This document shows, piece after piece, positions 38,202 to 47,268 of a stretch of 64,000 nucleotides of DNA (its first letter is position 1; each line of letters begins with the position of its first letter). Below the pieces are notes generated by a model. That model made no database searches, was not told the origin of the DNA, and saw only the letters and a program-made list of their open reading frames with translations. A program made the translations under genes and the position numbers. This DNA is from Bacteroidota bacterium (GTDB lineage Bacteria > Bacteroidota > Bacteroidia > Sphingobacteriales > Sphingobacteriaceae): contig JAMFRP010000007.1 in NCBI GenBank assembly GCA_026224775.1, positions 149,057 through 213,056 on the forward strand, given 5' to 3'.

Positions 38202-39251
38202 TTATTGTATCTCTACAGCGCCTTCAAAGTTTTTTTTGGTTACCTGCGGAGAGAATGAAGCCATGAATTCTTCAGCTTTCTTTACCATATTTTCCGAGCC
38301 AATAAAAATTGGGGAGCGTTGATGCAGTTCTTTTACTTCCAGCTCCAATGTTCTTTTGTAACCATCGGATGCACGGCCACCAGCCTGCTCAATAATAAAC
38401 GCCATTGGGTTACACTCGTAAATCAAACGTAGCTTCCCTTTGATGGAACTTGCTGTACAAGGGTAAATAAATATTCCTCCTTTTATCATGTTACGATGCA
38501 GATCAGCAACCATAGAGCCGGTATAGCGCGAAGTATAAGGCCTGTTGGTAGCTTTGTCTTCCACCTGGCAGTATTTGATGTATTTTTTTACACCATCGGG
38601 AAAATGCGTGTAATAGCCCTCATTGATAGAATAAATGATACCATCTTTAGGTATCGACATATCTGGGTGCGATAGGCAAAACTCGCCGATTGACGGGTCA
38701 AGTGTAAAGCCGTTAACCCCTTTACCTGTAGTATAAACCAGCATGGTTGATGAGCCATAAATAATGTAACCCGCAGCTACCTGTTGAGTTCCTTTTTGTA
38801 AAACATCATCTTCAGTAGCTTTTCCATTAACTGATTTACGCCTGTAAATTGAAAATATGGTACCAACACCAACATTCACATCAATATTTGATGAACCATC
38901 CAATGGATCAATAGCGACTATATACTTCGCGTCTTTTGAAATTTCTGAATCAATATAAACGTACTCGTCATTCTCTTCCGATACTACGATACAGCATTCA
39001 CCTCCACTCTTCAAAGCTGCTATAAATTGCTCGTTAGCGTATATATCTAGTTTCTTTTGCCCTTCACCCTGTACATTGGTAGTGCCGGCTTCGCCTAAAA
39101 TATCAACCAAGCCTGCTTTATTAATTTCACGGTTAACAATTTTCGCGGCGATTGCCAGGTCGCGCAGCAACCTTGATAATTCGCCTTTGGCAAAAGGAAA
39201 ATCGGATTGCCGTTCAATTATAAATTGCCCTAAAGTTCTTACTACTGTCAT
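38202..39251 (-). CDS. fbp: Class I fructose-1,6-bisphosphatase
   Basis: A 349-residue cytoplasmic gluconeogenic enzyme that hydrolyses fructose 1,6-bisphosphate. The class I metal site is complete: SEENDE (residues 91-96), [11 protein letters not shown] (Asp115, Asp118) and the downstream [14 protein letters not shown] block. Length is normal. It is not part of the PUL but is in a useful place, since growth on rhamnose, fucose and lactate needs gluconeogenesis. It is alone on its strand, with a promoter candidate at 39341-39371, and converges with the PL1 gene. Confidence 0.95.
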   Translation of the reverse strand: MTVVRTLGQFIIERQSDFPFAKGELSRLLRDLAIAAKIVNREINKAGLVDILGEAGTTNVQGEGQKKLDIYANEQFIAALKSGGECCIVVSEENDEYVYIDSEISKDAKYIVAIDPLDGSSNIDVNVGVGTIFSIYRRKSVNGKATEDDVLQKGTQQVAAGYIIYGSSTMLVYTTGKGVNGFTLDPSIGEFCLSHPDMSIPKDGIIYSINEGYYTHFPDGVKKYIKYCQVEDKATNRPYTSRYTGSMVADLHRNMIKGGIFIYPCTASSIKGKLRLIYECNPMAFIIEQAGGRASDGYKRTLELEVKELHQRSPIFIGSENMVKKAEEFMASFSPQVTKKNFEGAVEIQ

Positions 39252-39310
39252 CTGTTCGGTTATTTGGTTAAAATCAGGAAACTTAACTGGTTTATTGTTA
39301 AGTTATGGTT

Positions 39311-39328
39311 GATATTATTTATAATATC
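39311..39328 (-). repeat. Perfect inverted repeat in the fbp leader
   Basis: GATATTAT and ATAATATC separated by TT, about 60 bases ahead of the fbp start codon and just downstream of the predicted transcription start. It could be an operator; the AT-rich base composition makes chance possible. Confidence 0.35.
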
Positions 39329-39340
39329 TTAACTTAAATA

Positions 39341-39371
39341 CAAATGTATTGCTGAAGTAACGTAACAACAA
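39341..39371 (-). promoter_or_regulatory. Candidate promoter of fbp
   Basis: On the minus strand, TTG (39371-39369) is followed after 20 bases by TACATTTG (39348-39341), matching the Bacteroidota -33/-7 consensus TTG-N19-21-TAnnTTTG. The start would be near 39334, giving a leader of about 80 bases. Confidence 0.5.
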
Positions 39372-39907
39372 GCTTTAGGCCACCTATATTTACTTTAACG
39401 TTATCGTAAACAGCCACCTTTACAGCTAATTACAGCAAAACAAACCTCGATTTTCCATTTACTTCATTGCTATTTAATGCTTGCTGTAGCCTCTGCGTTT
39501 ATACTCAAAAAAAACATTTGGCAAATTAACTCCACAACAGAAATGGCAATATCATACAATTACTTGAACAAATTATACAACATGCAAATAGCGCGCTTTA
39601 ATACATTTGTTTTATTAAATCTAAGCCGTAACTAAAATGTTACCGGTTTACATTTTTGCAAATAACAACGAATGCTGTACAAGGGGATAAAACACGGATC
39701 GAGTATTTCAGCAAACATTTTATTATTGCGAAGGTGTTTTTGCGGGATACATGAGGAACCTAAATTTCTAAAATAAAATATGATAATTATATCAGATATT
39801 ATTATCGCGATAAGTGGTAAAGTGACATATTTATATCAATAATTTTAGAATACATGCTTTTAATAATTTTAACTAACCAATACATCGAATACACAGACAG
39901 ATAATAT

Positions 39908-41068
39908 ATGATTATAACTAATACCCCACCTCTTTCTGTTTATTTCCCTGGTAAACTGGTTTTCGCTAACGGTTCACTGGCTGATTTACCTGCCGAAATA
40001 ATCAATACCGGATGCAATAATGCTTTTATTATAACCATAGAGCCGTTACTTGCTGTATTACAACAATTTGCAGAACAACTAAGAGCGAATAGCATTTCGG
40101 TGTCCATCAATACCGACATCCAGCAAGAACCAACATTTACCGACTTTGAAAACTTACTGGCAGAAGCAAAAAAACATGCGCCTGACATTATCATTGGCAT
40201 TGGTGGCGGCAGTGTATTGGATGTTGCCAAATTAGTTGCCGCCCAATTGAATAACGATCAATCGATTAACGAAATAGTTGGCTCAGGCTTTTTAAAAGGC
40301 CGAAGCAAGAAGTTAATATGTGTACCTGCCACATCGGGTACAGGTAGTGAGGTCTCACCAAATGCTATTTTAGTTGATGATAGCGACGGCCAGAAAAAGG
40401 GGATCATCAGCCCATACCTTGTACCTGATATTGTTTATGTCGACCCGCTTTTAACCATAAGTGTTCCGCCTTCTGTTACAGCGGCAACCGGCCTTGATGC
40501 TTTGACGCATTGCATGGAAGCTTATACAAATAAGTTTTCCCATCCTTTTATTGATGTATATGCATTGGAAGGGATGCGCCTTATCGCGGCTAATCTTGTA
40601 CAGGCCGTTAAAAACGGAGAAGATGAAAATGCACGTTACCAGGTTGCCATGGGTAGCCTATTAGGAGGTTTTTGCCTGGGTCCTGTAAATACCGCCGGGG
40701 TACATGCCCTATCCTATCCGCTAGGTAGCACTTTTCATTTGGCGCATGGGCTTTCTAACGCACTGCTGCTGCCATATGTAATGGCGTATAATATGGTAGA
40801 AGCACCTGAACGGTATGCCAATGTGGCTTTGGCTTTGGGTTGTACAAAAGGAGCTAACGACTACGATACTGCGAAAAAAGGTATCGAAAAAATAAAGGAA
40901 TTAATAACAGAGTGTAAGGTAATTGCACGGTTAAGGGATCTTGACATTCCTCAAAGTGCTATACCAACCATGGCGAAAGACGCATTAAAAATACAACGCC
41001 TGTTAAAAAACAATCCCCGCCATATAAGCGAAGAGGATGCGATAGATATTTACAATGAAGCGTATTAA
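39908..41068 (+). CDS. Iron-containing alcohol dehydrogenase (aldehyde reductase) of the acid-sugar operon
   Basis: A 386-residue cytoplasmic group III dehydrogenase using NAD(P)H and a metal. The nucleotide motif IIIGIGGGSVLDVAK (about residues 96-110), SGTGSEVSP, and the iron-site block with His residues (DALTHCMEAYT, AHGLSNALLLP) are present. It is the first of five tightly packed plus-strand genes: DapA-family aldolase, PdxA2-type dehydrogenase, DUF1537 kinase and SSS symporter. In such a setting its job is probably the reduction of the short aldehyde, or aldehyde acid, made by the aldolase. The substrate is not shown by the sequence; see the Dha hypothesis. Confidence 0.85.
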   Translation: MIITNTPPLSVYFPGKLVFANGSLADLPAEIINTGCNNAFIITIEPLLAVLQQFAEQLRANSISVSINTDIQQEPTFTDFENLLAEAKKHAPDIIIGIGGGSVLDVAKLVAAQLNNDQSINEIVGSGFLKGRSKKLICVPATSGTGSEVSPNAILVDDSDGQKKGIISPYLVPDIVYVDPLLTISVPPSVTAATGLDALTHCMEAYTNKFSHPFIDVYALEGMRLIAANLVQAVKNGEDENARYQVAMGSLLGGFCLGPVNTAGVHALSYPLGSTFHLAHGLSNALLLPYVMAYNMVEAPERYANVALALGCTKGANDYDTAKKGIEKIKELITECKVIARLRDLDIPQSAIPTMAKDALKIQRLLKNNPRHISEEDAIDIYNEAY

Positions 41069-41074
41069 AACAGC

Positions 41075-42013
41075 ATGAATAATAAACAAAAATATAAAGG
41101 AATTATAGTTCCGGCTGTTACGCCCCTGACTAAAAACCTAAAGCTGGATCATAGAGCGATAGAGAAAATGTTTCATTATTTTCATAAGAACCATGTTATG
41201 CCTTTTATAAACGGCACAACTGGTGAATCCACCTCTTTACCCCTCAGTCTAAAAAAAGAATATATAATCGCGGCATCAAAGTTAAAATCAAACAGGGATG
41301 TATTGTACGCCGGTATCAGCGCTAATTGCCTTGAAGAATCTGTAACGCTTGCAAAAATTGGCTTTGACAATGGCGTAGATGCTGTGGCTGCGACGTTACC
41401 TTCTTATTACAACCTGTCGGATTATCAGATGCTCACCTATTTTGAGCAATTGGCAAACCAGGTGCCCGGCCCGGTAATCATATACAATATCCCGGTTACT
41501 ACCCGGATGTCTATCCCTTTAAATATAATTGATGAACTAAGTGCCCACGAAAACATCATCGGCACAAAAGATTCGGAACGTAGCGATGAAAGGCTGAATG
41601 AATCCCTGATATTATGGGCTGAGCGGGAGGATTTTTGTCACTTTTTAGGATGGGCACCAAAATCAGCAAAAGCATTGATGAACGGAAGCGATGGACTTGT
41701 GCCTAGTACCGGTAATATTTGCCCGCATATTTATGATGAATTGTACAAGGCTGTAAAAAGCGGCGATCATGACAGAGCGCTAGAGCTTCAAAAACTATCG
41801 GACATAATGGGCGATGTATACCAAAAAGGCAAGCTACTAGGCGAATCATTATGGGCGCTAAAAGTTTGCATGCAGGAACTTGGATTGTGTAATGAATTCG
41901 TAATGCCGCCATTATATCCATTGGCGAATGAAGAGCGAAATAAAATACTTAAACACCTTCGCCATACATTGGAGAAGGAAAATCTATTGATAAAAAACGG
42001 AACTAATGTTTGA
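41075..42013 (+). CDS. DapA/NAL-family aldolase or lyase, catabolic
   Basis: A 312-residue class I aldolase-type TIM barrel. It has the family GTTGEST phosphate/carboxylate loop (residues ~47-53), the catalytic Tyr in IIYNIPVTT and the Schiff-base Lys in IIGTKDSE. Members make or split 2-keto acids with pyruvate: dihydrodipicolinate synthase, N-acetylneuraminate lyase, KDG aldolase. Here the operon has no lysine-biosynthesis genes, and the product passes to an alcohol dehydrogenase, so a pyruvate-releasing aldolase acting on a 2-keto-3-deoxy acid is the better guess. Spacing is 6 bases to the gene upstream; it overlaps the next gene by 8 bases. Confidence 0.78.
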   Translation: MNNKQKYKGIIVPAVTPLTKNLKLDHRAIEKMFHYFHKNHVMPFINGTTGESTSLPLSLKKEYIIAASKLKSNRDVLYAGISANCLEESVTLAKIGFDNGVDAVAATLPSYYNLSDYQMLTYFEQLANQVPGPVIIYNIPVTTRMSIPLNIIDELSAHENIIGTKDSERSDERLNESLILWAEREDFCHFLGWAPKSAKALMNGSDGLVPSTGNICPHIYDELYKAVKSGDHDRALELQKLSDIMGDVYQKGKLLGESLWALKVCMQELGLCNEFVMPPLYPLANEERNKILKHLRHTLEKENLLIKNGTNV

Positions 42014-43049
42014 TAAACCAATTATTGGCATAACCATGGGCGATCCGGCGAGCATAGGCCCCGAGATAGCTATTAAAGCCTTACTTAACCAACACATATA
42101 TGATATTTGCAAACCACTGCTGGTGGGTGATGCAGATGTATTTAATGATATTATAAACCGCCTGAATCTTGATGCTAAGATCAATCCGATCAATAGCGTT
42201 GGTGATGCAAAGTTTGAATTCGGAAACATAGATGTTTTTGATCTGCAAAATGTTAAGTTAGATAAGCTGGTATTCGGCGAGGTATCGGCAATGGCTGGTA
42301 ATGCAGCTTTTGGCGCGGTACAAAAGGTTATTGAACTGGCTATGGCTGGTAAAATTGACGCGACCGTTACCGGGCCTATCAATAAAAAATCAATAAACGA
42401 GGCCGGGCACCACTTTGCCGGGCATACCGAAATATACGCTCATTTTACTAATACCAGCAAGTACGCGATGTTATTGGTGGAGGATAATTTAAAAGTGATC
42501 CACGTATCTACCCATGTTTCTTTACGGCAAGCTTGCGACCTGGTAAAAAAGGAGAGAATATTAGAGGTAGTTGAGCTTTTATTTAACGGATTGATAAGCC
42601 TAGGCGAAACTAATCGTAAAATAGGCATAGCAGGACTTAATCCCCACGCTGGTGATAGCGGCTTATTTGGCACTGAAGACGCGGAAGAAATATTACCGGC
42701 TGTAGAAGAAGCCAGATTACGTGGATACGATGTGGAGGGCCCTGTTCCGCCGGATACTCTATTTGCCAAAGCGGCAACCGGTGCATATGGTGGCGTGGTG
42801 GCCATGTATCATGACCAGGGTCATATACCTTTTAAACTTTCGGGCTTTAAATGGGATGCGGAGAAAAAACAAATGGCGAGCGTTAAGGGTGTAAATATTA
42901 CATTAGGTTTGCCTATCATACGCACATCAGTTGACCATGGTACCGCGTTTGAAATAGCAGGCAAGGGAATAGCCAGCGCTGACGCCATGACATTAGCTAT
43001 TGAATCGGCTGTTCAATTGAGTACTTATAGAAAGCAAATTATAGTTTGA
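42006..43049 (+). CDS. PdxA2-type dehydrogenase: 4-phospho-D-threonate (or erythronate) 3-dehydrogenase, decarboxylating
   Basis: A 347-residue member of the PdxA superfamily. It has the metal-ligand His residues in GHTEIYAHF, VSTHVSLRQAC and MYHDQGHIPFK, and the phosphate-binding start MGDPASIGPEI. Classical PdxA works in pyridoxal phosphate synthesis, but the partner here is a DUF1537 kinase overlapping by one base. In characterised bacteria that pair (PdxA2 with DtnK) oxidises 4-phospho-D-threonate to DHAP and CO2. That is established for the family pair and is an inference here. There are no PLP-synthesis genes beside it. Confidence 0.78.
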   Translation: MFDKPIIGITMGDPASIGPEIAIKALLNQHIYDICKPLLVGDADVFNDIINRLNLDAKINPINSVGDAKFEFGNIDVFDLQNVKLDKLVFGEVSAMAGNAAFGAVQKVIELAMAGKIDATVTGPINKKSINEAGHHFAGHTEIYAHFTNTSKYAMLLVEDNLKVIHVSTHVSLRQACDLVKKERILEVVELLFNGLISLGETNRKIGIAGLNPHAGDSGLFGTEDAEEILPAVEEARLRGYDVEGPVPPDTLFAKAATGAYGGVVAMYHDQGHIPFKLSGFKWDAEKKQMASVKGVNITLGLPIIRTSVDHGTAFEIAGKGIASADAMTLAIESAVQLSTYRKQIIV

Positions 43050-44206
43050 TGATAGTTGTTATTGCAGATGATTTAACCGGTGCTGCCGAGTTAGGCGGCT
43101 TGGGGTTGAGGTATAATTTGACTATAGAAATTGTAACGGCGATTAATGCCGCCTCAAAAGCGGACCTGTTAATTGTTGCTACAGATACACGCTCCATGCC
43201 CGAAGCAAATGCGCTAAAGGTAATGGAAGCGGTAACAGGATTGATAAAAGACATCAATCCTGAAATCATCTTTAAAAAAGTAGATTCAGTTTTACGCGGC
43301 TATGTAGTCAGCGAAATTAATGTACACTTACAGCAATTAGGTTTAGAAAAAGCATTGCTGGTACCTGCGAATCCTGCATTTGGGCGTACATTAACCAATG
43401 GAAAATATTTCATTAATAACGAACTTATACACTTAACCAGTTTCGCACATGATCCGGAATTTCCGGTAACCAGCAGCAATGTTCATCATATGCTGAGAGT
43501 TGATAAAGACGATTTATTTATAGGCAAATGTGACGCAAAAATACCCGAACAAGGCATAACCGTTGGTGAAAGCTTAACCCCTGAGGATTTAAGGCAATGG
43601 ATAAATAAAGCTGATAAGGATACTTTATTAGCAGGCGGAGCGGGTTTATTTATATCGTTACTGGAATCGCTTAAGCAAAAACAGGGTACTGAAGCAGGTA
43701 CATATTCAGCTGAAGTTGAAACACCTGCCTTGTTTGTGTGCGGAAGCACATACGACAAAAGCAGAAGATCAATTAAAAAGGTGCTTGATAGCGGCGGCCC
43801 GGTAAGCTATATGCCACTTGATATTGTGCTTTCTGTTAACCCAAGCGATACTCTTTTTGATGAATGGGCAAGCGAAATAGTATCGCTATTAAATAAACAC
43901 AAAAAAGCCATTATAGCAATTGATGTTAGCACCACCGAGGCCCATACAATAACTGCCGCGGGTTTGCGTGTTAAAAAGGCAATAGTGGTTGAAAAGGTAT
44001 TTAAGCAAGTAGCTATAAAAGAGTTGTTGGTTGAAGGCGGTTCAACAGCAGCAGCCATTATAAACCGTTTAAATTTTGATAGATTCTTTCCGATCGGGGA
44101 ACTTGGCCCGGGTGTAATTAAGATGAAGGTTGATGCCGTTGATGATCTTTTCTTAACGCTTAAACCCGGCAGCTATGATTGGCCTGCTTATATCTGGAAT
44201 TTCTAA
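43049..44206 (+). CDS. Four-carbon acid sugar kinase (DUF1537)
   Basis: A 385-residue ATP-dependent kinase of the DUF1537 family. The frame extends to a TTG at 43046, but the ATG at 43049 overlaps the pdxA2-like stop as TGATG and is preferred. The N-terminal sugar-binding domain contains VIADDLTGAAELGG and IFKKVDSVLRGY; the C-terminal nucleotide domain contains FVCGSTYDKSRR and VEGGSTAAAI. The family phosphorylates four-carbon acids at C4 (D-threonate, L-threonate, D-erythronate), and related members act on oxo-isoapionate. With the adjacent PdxA2 the D-threonate route is the simplest reading. Confidence 0.85.
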   Translation: MIVVIADDLTGAAELGGLGLRYNLTIEIVTAINAASKADLLIVATDTRSMPEANALKVMEAVTGLIKDINPEIIFKKVDSVLRGYVVSEINVHLQQLGLEKALLVPANPAFGRTLTNGKYFINNELIHLTSFAHDPEFPVTSSNVHHMLRVDKDDLFIGKCDAKIPEQGITVGESLTPEDLRQWINKADKDTLLAGGAGLFISLLESLKQKQGTEAGTYSAEVETPALFVCGSTYDKSRRSIKKVLDSGGPVSYMPLDIVLSVNPSDTLFDEWASEIVSLLNKHKKAIIAIDVSTTEAHTITAAGLRVKKAIVVEKVFKQVAIKELLVEGGSTAAAIINRLNFDRFFPIGELGPGVIKMKVDAVDDLFLTLKPGSYDWPAYIWNF

Positions 44207-44227
44207 TTCTTATCCTATATTCGATAA

Positions 44228-45790
44228 ATGAATACAGCGCACCTGCATATTCCCGACTATATTATCATTGCTGGTTTTTTATGCATTACTGTGTATTTCG
44301 GGTTCAGGTTTTCAAAAAAACAAAAAACAACCCAAAGCTATTTTGCAGCAAATGGTAAAATACCATCGTGGGCCATAGGGTTTTCTATACTGGCTACACT
44401 AATAAGCAGCATTACCTTTTTAGCTTATCCCGGCGAAGGTTATTCATCCAACTGGATATTGTTAGTACAGGGAATGATGGTGCCCATTGTGCTGCTCAGC
44501 ATGATATGGTTTATTGTTCCTTTGTACCGGAAGGTCATCGGATTAAGCACTTATGAGTATTTCGAGAAGCGTTTCGGCGTTTTTGCAAGGTATTATAGTT
44601 CATTAGGTTTTGTGTTAACTCATTTTTCAAAAATGGGGACTGTATTTTTCCTTTTAGCACTTGCTCTTGCCAATATGACGGGCGTGAATACCTTGATCAT
44701 TATTTCAATAATTGGTGTAGTAATTATCATTCTTGCTTTATTAGGTGGTATCGAAGCGGTGATATGGCTTGATGTAATACAAGGCTTTATGCTATTTGGC
44801 TGTGGTATCGCTTGCCTTGTGATGATCCTTTACTCGGTACATGGCGGCCCCGCCGAGGTGTGGCATATCGCCAAAGAAAATGGCCGAACCGGATTTGGGC
44901 CATACAATTTCGACCTAAAAAAGCTTACGTTTATTGTAATGGCGATAAACGGTATATTTTATGGCATACAAAAATACGGTACTGATCAAACCATTGTGCA
45001 ACGGTATTTAACCGCCAAATCGGATAAATCAGCCATAAGGGCATCATTAATGGGTGTGTTTTTATTAGTACCTGTATGGGCGCTTTTTATGTTTATAGGC
45101 ACCGCGCTTTTTGTTTACTTTAAACAAAACCCGCTACCCGCGGGGATACGTGCTGATGCTATTTTCCCTTATTTTATAGTTAGTAAAATACCTACGGGTG
45201 TTGTTGGGCTTATTATTGCTTCACTGGTTTCTGCAGGGGTTTGTAGTTTGGGAGCAGACTTGAATTGCCTGGCAGCAGTTGGGGTTGAAGATTATTACAA
45301 ACGATTTTATCCAAACCGTACCGATAAAGAATACCTCAAAGCAGGTAAATGGATAGTTTTATTTGCAGGAATTGGTTCGCTATTGATTGCCGCTTTATAC
45401 CTTAATGCAGGTGAAGAAGGTGTACTGGGTATTGTGTTTACCCTATATGCCATATTTTCGGGCGGGATTGCCGGCATATTTTTGTTAGGCTTATTTAGTG
45501 CACGAGCTAACCGGCAAGGCGTTACCATCGGCATAATTGCCTGTATTATTTTTACCGCTTACGCTTTTTTAACATCAACCAAAATAGGAACGGGTCCCGA
45601 TAAAGTCCTGTTGCTTGACCTGGGCAAATACAACTTTACCCATAACAAGTTGATGCTTGGCGTTTACAGCCACTTTGTGGTAATTATTGTTGGATACGTT
45701 GCAAGCCTCTTCTTCCCTAAACCTGTATTGAATAAAAATTTGTTATACAGCGGCTGGCTGGAAACCAAACGGAATAAAGATGTACTATAG
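44228..45790 (+). CDS. Sodium/solute symporter (SSS family), acid or sugar uptake
   Basis: A 520-residue inner-membrane symporter with about 13-14 hydrophobic helices, including the SSS signature region YFAANGKIPSWAIGFSILAT and the Gly-rich VPIVLLSMIWF, and TDQTIVQRYLTAK after helix 6. The family carries sugars, sialic acid, and carboxylates with Na+. It closes the acid-sugar operon 21 bases after the kinase and presumably imports its substrate from the periplasm. No terminator is visible after it. Confidence 0.9.
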   Translation: MNTAHLHIPDYIIIAGFLCITVYFGFRFSKKQKTTQSYFAANGKIPSWAIGFSILATLISSITFLAYPGEGYSSNWILLVQGMMVPIVLLSMIWFIVPLYRKVIGLSTYEYFEKRFGVFARYYSSLGFVLTHFSKMGTVFFLLALALANMTGVNTLIIISIIGVVIIILALLGGIEAVIWLDVIQGFMLFGCGIACLVMILYSVHGGPAEVWHIAKENGRTGFGPYNFDLKKLTFIVMAINGIFYGIQKYGTDQTIVQRYLTAKSDKSAIRASLMGVFLLVPVWALFMFIGTALFVYFKQNPLPAGIRADAIFPYFIVSKIPTGVVGLIIASLVSAGVCSLGADLNCLAAVGVEDYYKRFYPNRTDKEYLKAGKWIVLFAGIGSLLIAALYLNAGEEGVLGIVFTLYAIFSGGIAGIFLLGLFSARANRQGVTIGIIACIIFTAYAFLTSTKIGTGPDKVLLLDLGKYNFTHNKLMLGVYSHFVVIIVGYVASLFFPKPVLNKNLLYSGWLETKRNKDVL

Positions 45791-45850
45791 GCTAATAATT
45801 ATGAATATTTTATCTTAAAACTGCTTTTTTATCAAAAACACATGCACTCT

Positions 45851-45918
45851 GATGATAATATATCATAAAACAATGATAACCTTTCATCACAAATAAAAGG
45901 CATATAATAATAGTTTTG
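45851..45918 (+). promoter_or_regulatory. Candidate promoter of the rhamnose operon with PUL-like spacing
   Basis: GATGATAA (45851-45858) is followed after exactly 52 bases by TAGTTTTG (45911-45918), a perfect TAnnTTTG. The same 52-base distance from TGATAA to the -7 element is seen at both PUL promoters, though the sequence between matches less well (TGA, A-rich). The start would be near 45925, giving a leader of about 195 bases. Confidence 0.4.
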
Positions 45919-46046
45919 GGTAATATGAAAAAGACTTTTTTAAGCAATTTTGGAATGTTTTTATAAAAATAAGTTAGATAGCACGACTGAGCGATTTATT
46001 AAGAAAATAATAAATAATAGTATCCTTTTTGTCGTATCCGTGTACA

Positions 46047-46063
46047 GTACAGTACATAACAGT
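46047..46063 (+). repeat. 17-base element, second copy, in the rhaT leader
   Basis: GTACAGTACATAACAGT, differing at one base from 34606-34622; similarity extends a few bases further (K-GTT-x-A). It begins within a run of AGTAC units and lies 58 bases before the rhaT start. A regulator site is a fair guess. Confidence 0.5.
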
Positions 46064-46121
46064 TGTTGATTTTTGATTTCCTAAATTAGTGGCATTGCTT
46101 ACCAATTAACCTATTATTTTC

Positions 46122-47231
46122 ATGCAAGTTATTTTTGGTGTTATTTTTCATTTTATAGGCGGCTTCGCATCGGGCAGTTTTTATATACCCTATAAAAAAG
46201 TAAAGCGTTGGGCTTGGGAAAGCTACTGGATAGTTGGTGGTATTTTCTCGTGGCTAATTGTACCACCGCTGGCTGCATGGCTAACCATCCCCCATTTTAC
46301 CGAAATTATACATGATACAAGTGGTAATATCTTACTACTCACCTACTTTTTTGGTCTGCTTTGGGGCATTGGCGGGTTAACCTATGGTCTAGGCGTCCGC
46401 TACTTAGGCGTATCATTGGGCAGTACCATCATATTAGGCCTATGCGCCGTATTCGGATCATTGATCCCATCTGTTTATTATAACTTCTTTCCAAAAGATG
46501 GCAAAGATTCGATAACTACTTTGGCAAGCACCCATTGGGGGCAATTGGTATTATTGGGTATCGGGCTTACCGTAGTTGGCATCATCATCTGCGGCTGGGC
46601 GGGCACCATGAAAGAAAAAGAACTTTCCGCAGGTCAGGCTGATGTGGAAGATAATAAAGATTACCGTTTTGGATTAGGCATAGCAGTCGCTATCGTATCC
46701 GGCGTACTAAGCGCATGCTTTAACTTTGGTATAGAAGCAGGTAAAACCATGGCTGATTCTGCCAATGCGATATGGATGGCAGCCCATCACGGGCAGGGGA
46801 ATTTCCTATTTCAAAACAATGTCGTTTATATCATCATTTTATGGGGAGGACTAACCACCAACTTCATCTGGTGCATGGTATTAAATGCCCGCAACAAAAC
46901 CTTTGCCGACTATACCGATAAAAAAGCGCCGCTATTAAGAAACTACATCTTTTGCGCGTTAGCGGGTACTACCTGGTTTCTGCAATTCTTTTTTTATGGT
47001 ATGGGCGAAAGCAGGATGGGCAATGGCGCCAGCTCATGGATATTGCACATGGCTTTTATCATCCTTATAGCGAACGCCTGGGGTTTAGTGTTAAAAGAAT
47101 GGAAAGGCGTAAGCAAAAAAGCACTTACAACCGTTATTATAGGTATACTGGTTATTATTCTTTCGGTTTTAATAGTAGGAAAAGGAAACTCTATTAAGGA
47201 TCAGGAGATTACAGCAATTAATAGTAAATAA
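46122..47231 (+). CDS. rhaT: L-rhamnose/proton symporter
   Basis: A 369-residue inner-membrane symporter with about ten helices. It aligns in pattern with RhaT: FHFIGGFASGSFYIPYKKVKRWAWESYWIVGG at the start, then YGLGVRYLGVSLGSTIILGLCAVFGSL and ATWFLQFFFYGMGESRMG-like C-terminal helices. It imports L-rhamnose with H+. It starts the four-gene rhamnose operon (gaps 37, 92 and 5 bases) and would take up rhamnose freed by GH78. Confidence 0.95.
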   Translation: MQVIFGVIFHFIGGFASGSFYIPYKKVKRWAWESYWIVGGIFSWLIVPPLAAWLTIPHFTEIIHDTSGNILLLTYFFGLLWGIGGLTYGLGVRYLGVSLGSTIILGLCAVFGSLIPSVYYNFFPKDGKDSITTLASTHWGQLVLLGIGLTVVGIIICGWAGTMKEKELSAGQADVEDNKDYRFGLGIAVAIVSGVLSACFNFGIEAGKTMADSANAIWMAAHHGQGNFLFQNNVVYIIILWGGLTTNFIWCMVLNARNKTFADYTDKKAPLLRNYIFCALAGTTWFLQFFFYGMGESRMGNGASSWILHMAFIILIANAWGLVLKEWKGVSKKALTTVIIGILVIILSVLIVGKGNSIKDQEITAINSK

Positions 47232-47268
47232 TATCAATATATAGTTCAACAATTCAATAGTAAAACAT

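Larger units (their letters stand above)
39252..39907. other. Divergent intergenic region between fbp and the acid-sugar operon
   Basis: 656 AT-rich bases. It holds the fbp promoter candidate (39341-39371, minus), an 8/2/8 inverted repeat at 39311-39328 in the fbp leader, and a weak promoter-like pair for the operon at 39781-39847. I saw no convincing gene; the short frame from 39671 has no recognisable features. Confidence 0.75.
45791..46121. other. Intergenic region upstream of rhaT
   Basis: 331 AT-rich bases, no gene. It contains a promoter candidate matching the PUL spacing (45851-45918), and in the expected leader a GTAC-rich stretch (46042-46055, three AGTAC units) that begins the 17-base element shared with 34606-34622. 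Confidence 0.8.

Noticed and set aside
39671..39775. Short frame of about 34 codons in the fbp/ADH intergenic region
   Set aside because: No ribosome site, no recognisable features and AT-rich surroundings; not supported as a gene.
41075..42013. DapA for lysine biosynthesis
   Set aside because: It is within a catabolic operon with a kinase, PdxA2 and a symporter; no lysine genes are present.
42006..43049. Classical PdxA for vitamin B6 synthesis
   Set aside because: Overlap with the DUF1537 kinase gene is the known context of PdxA2; no pdxJ is present.
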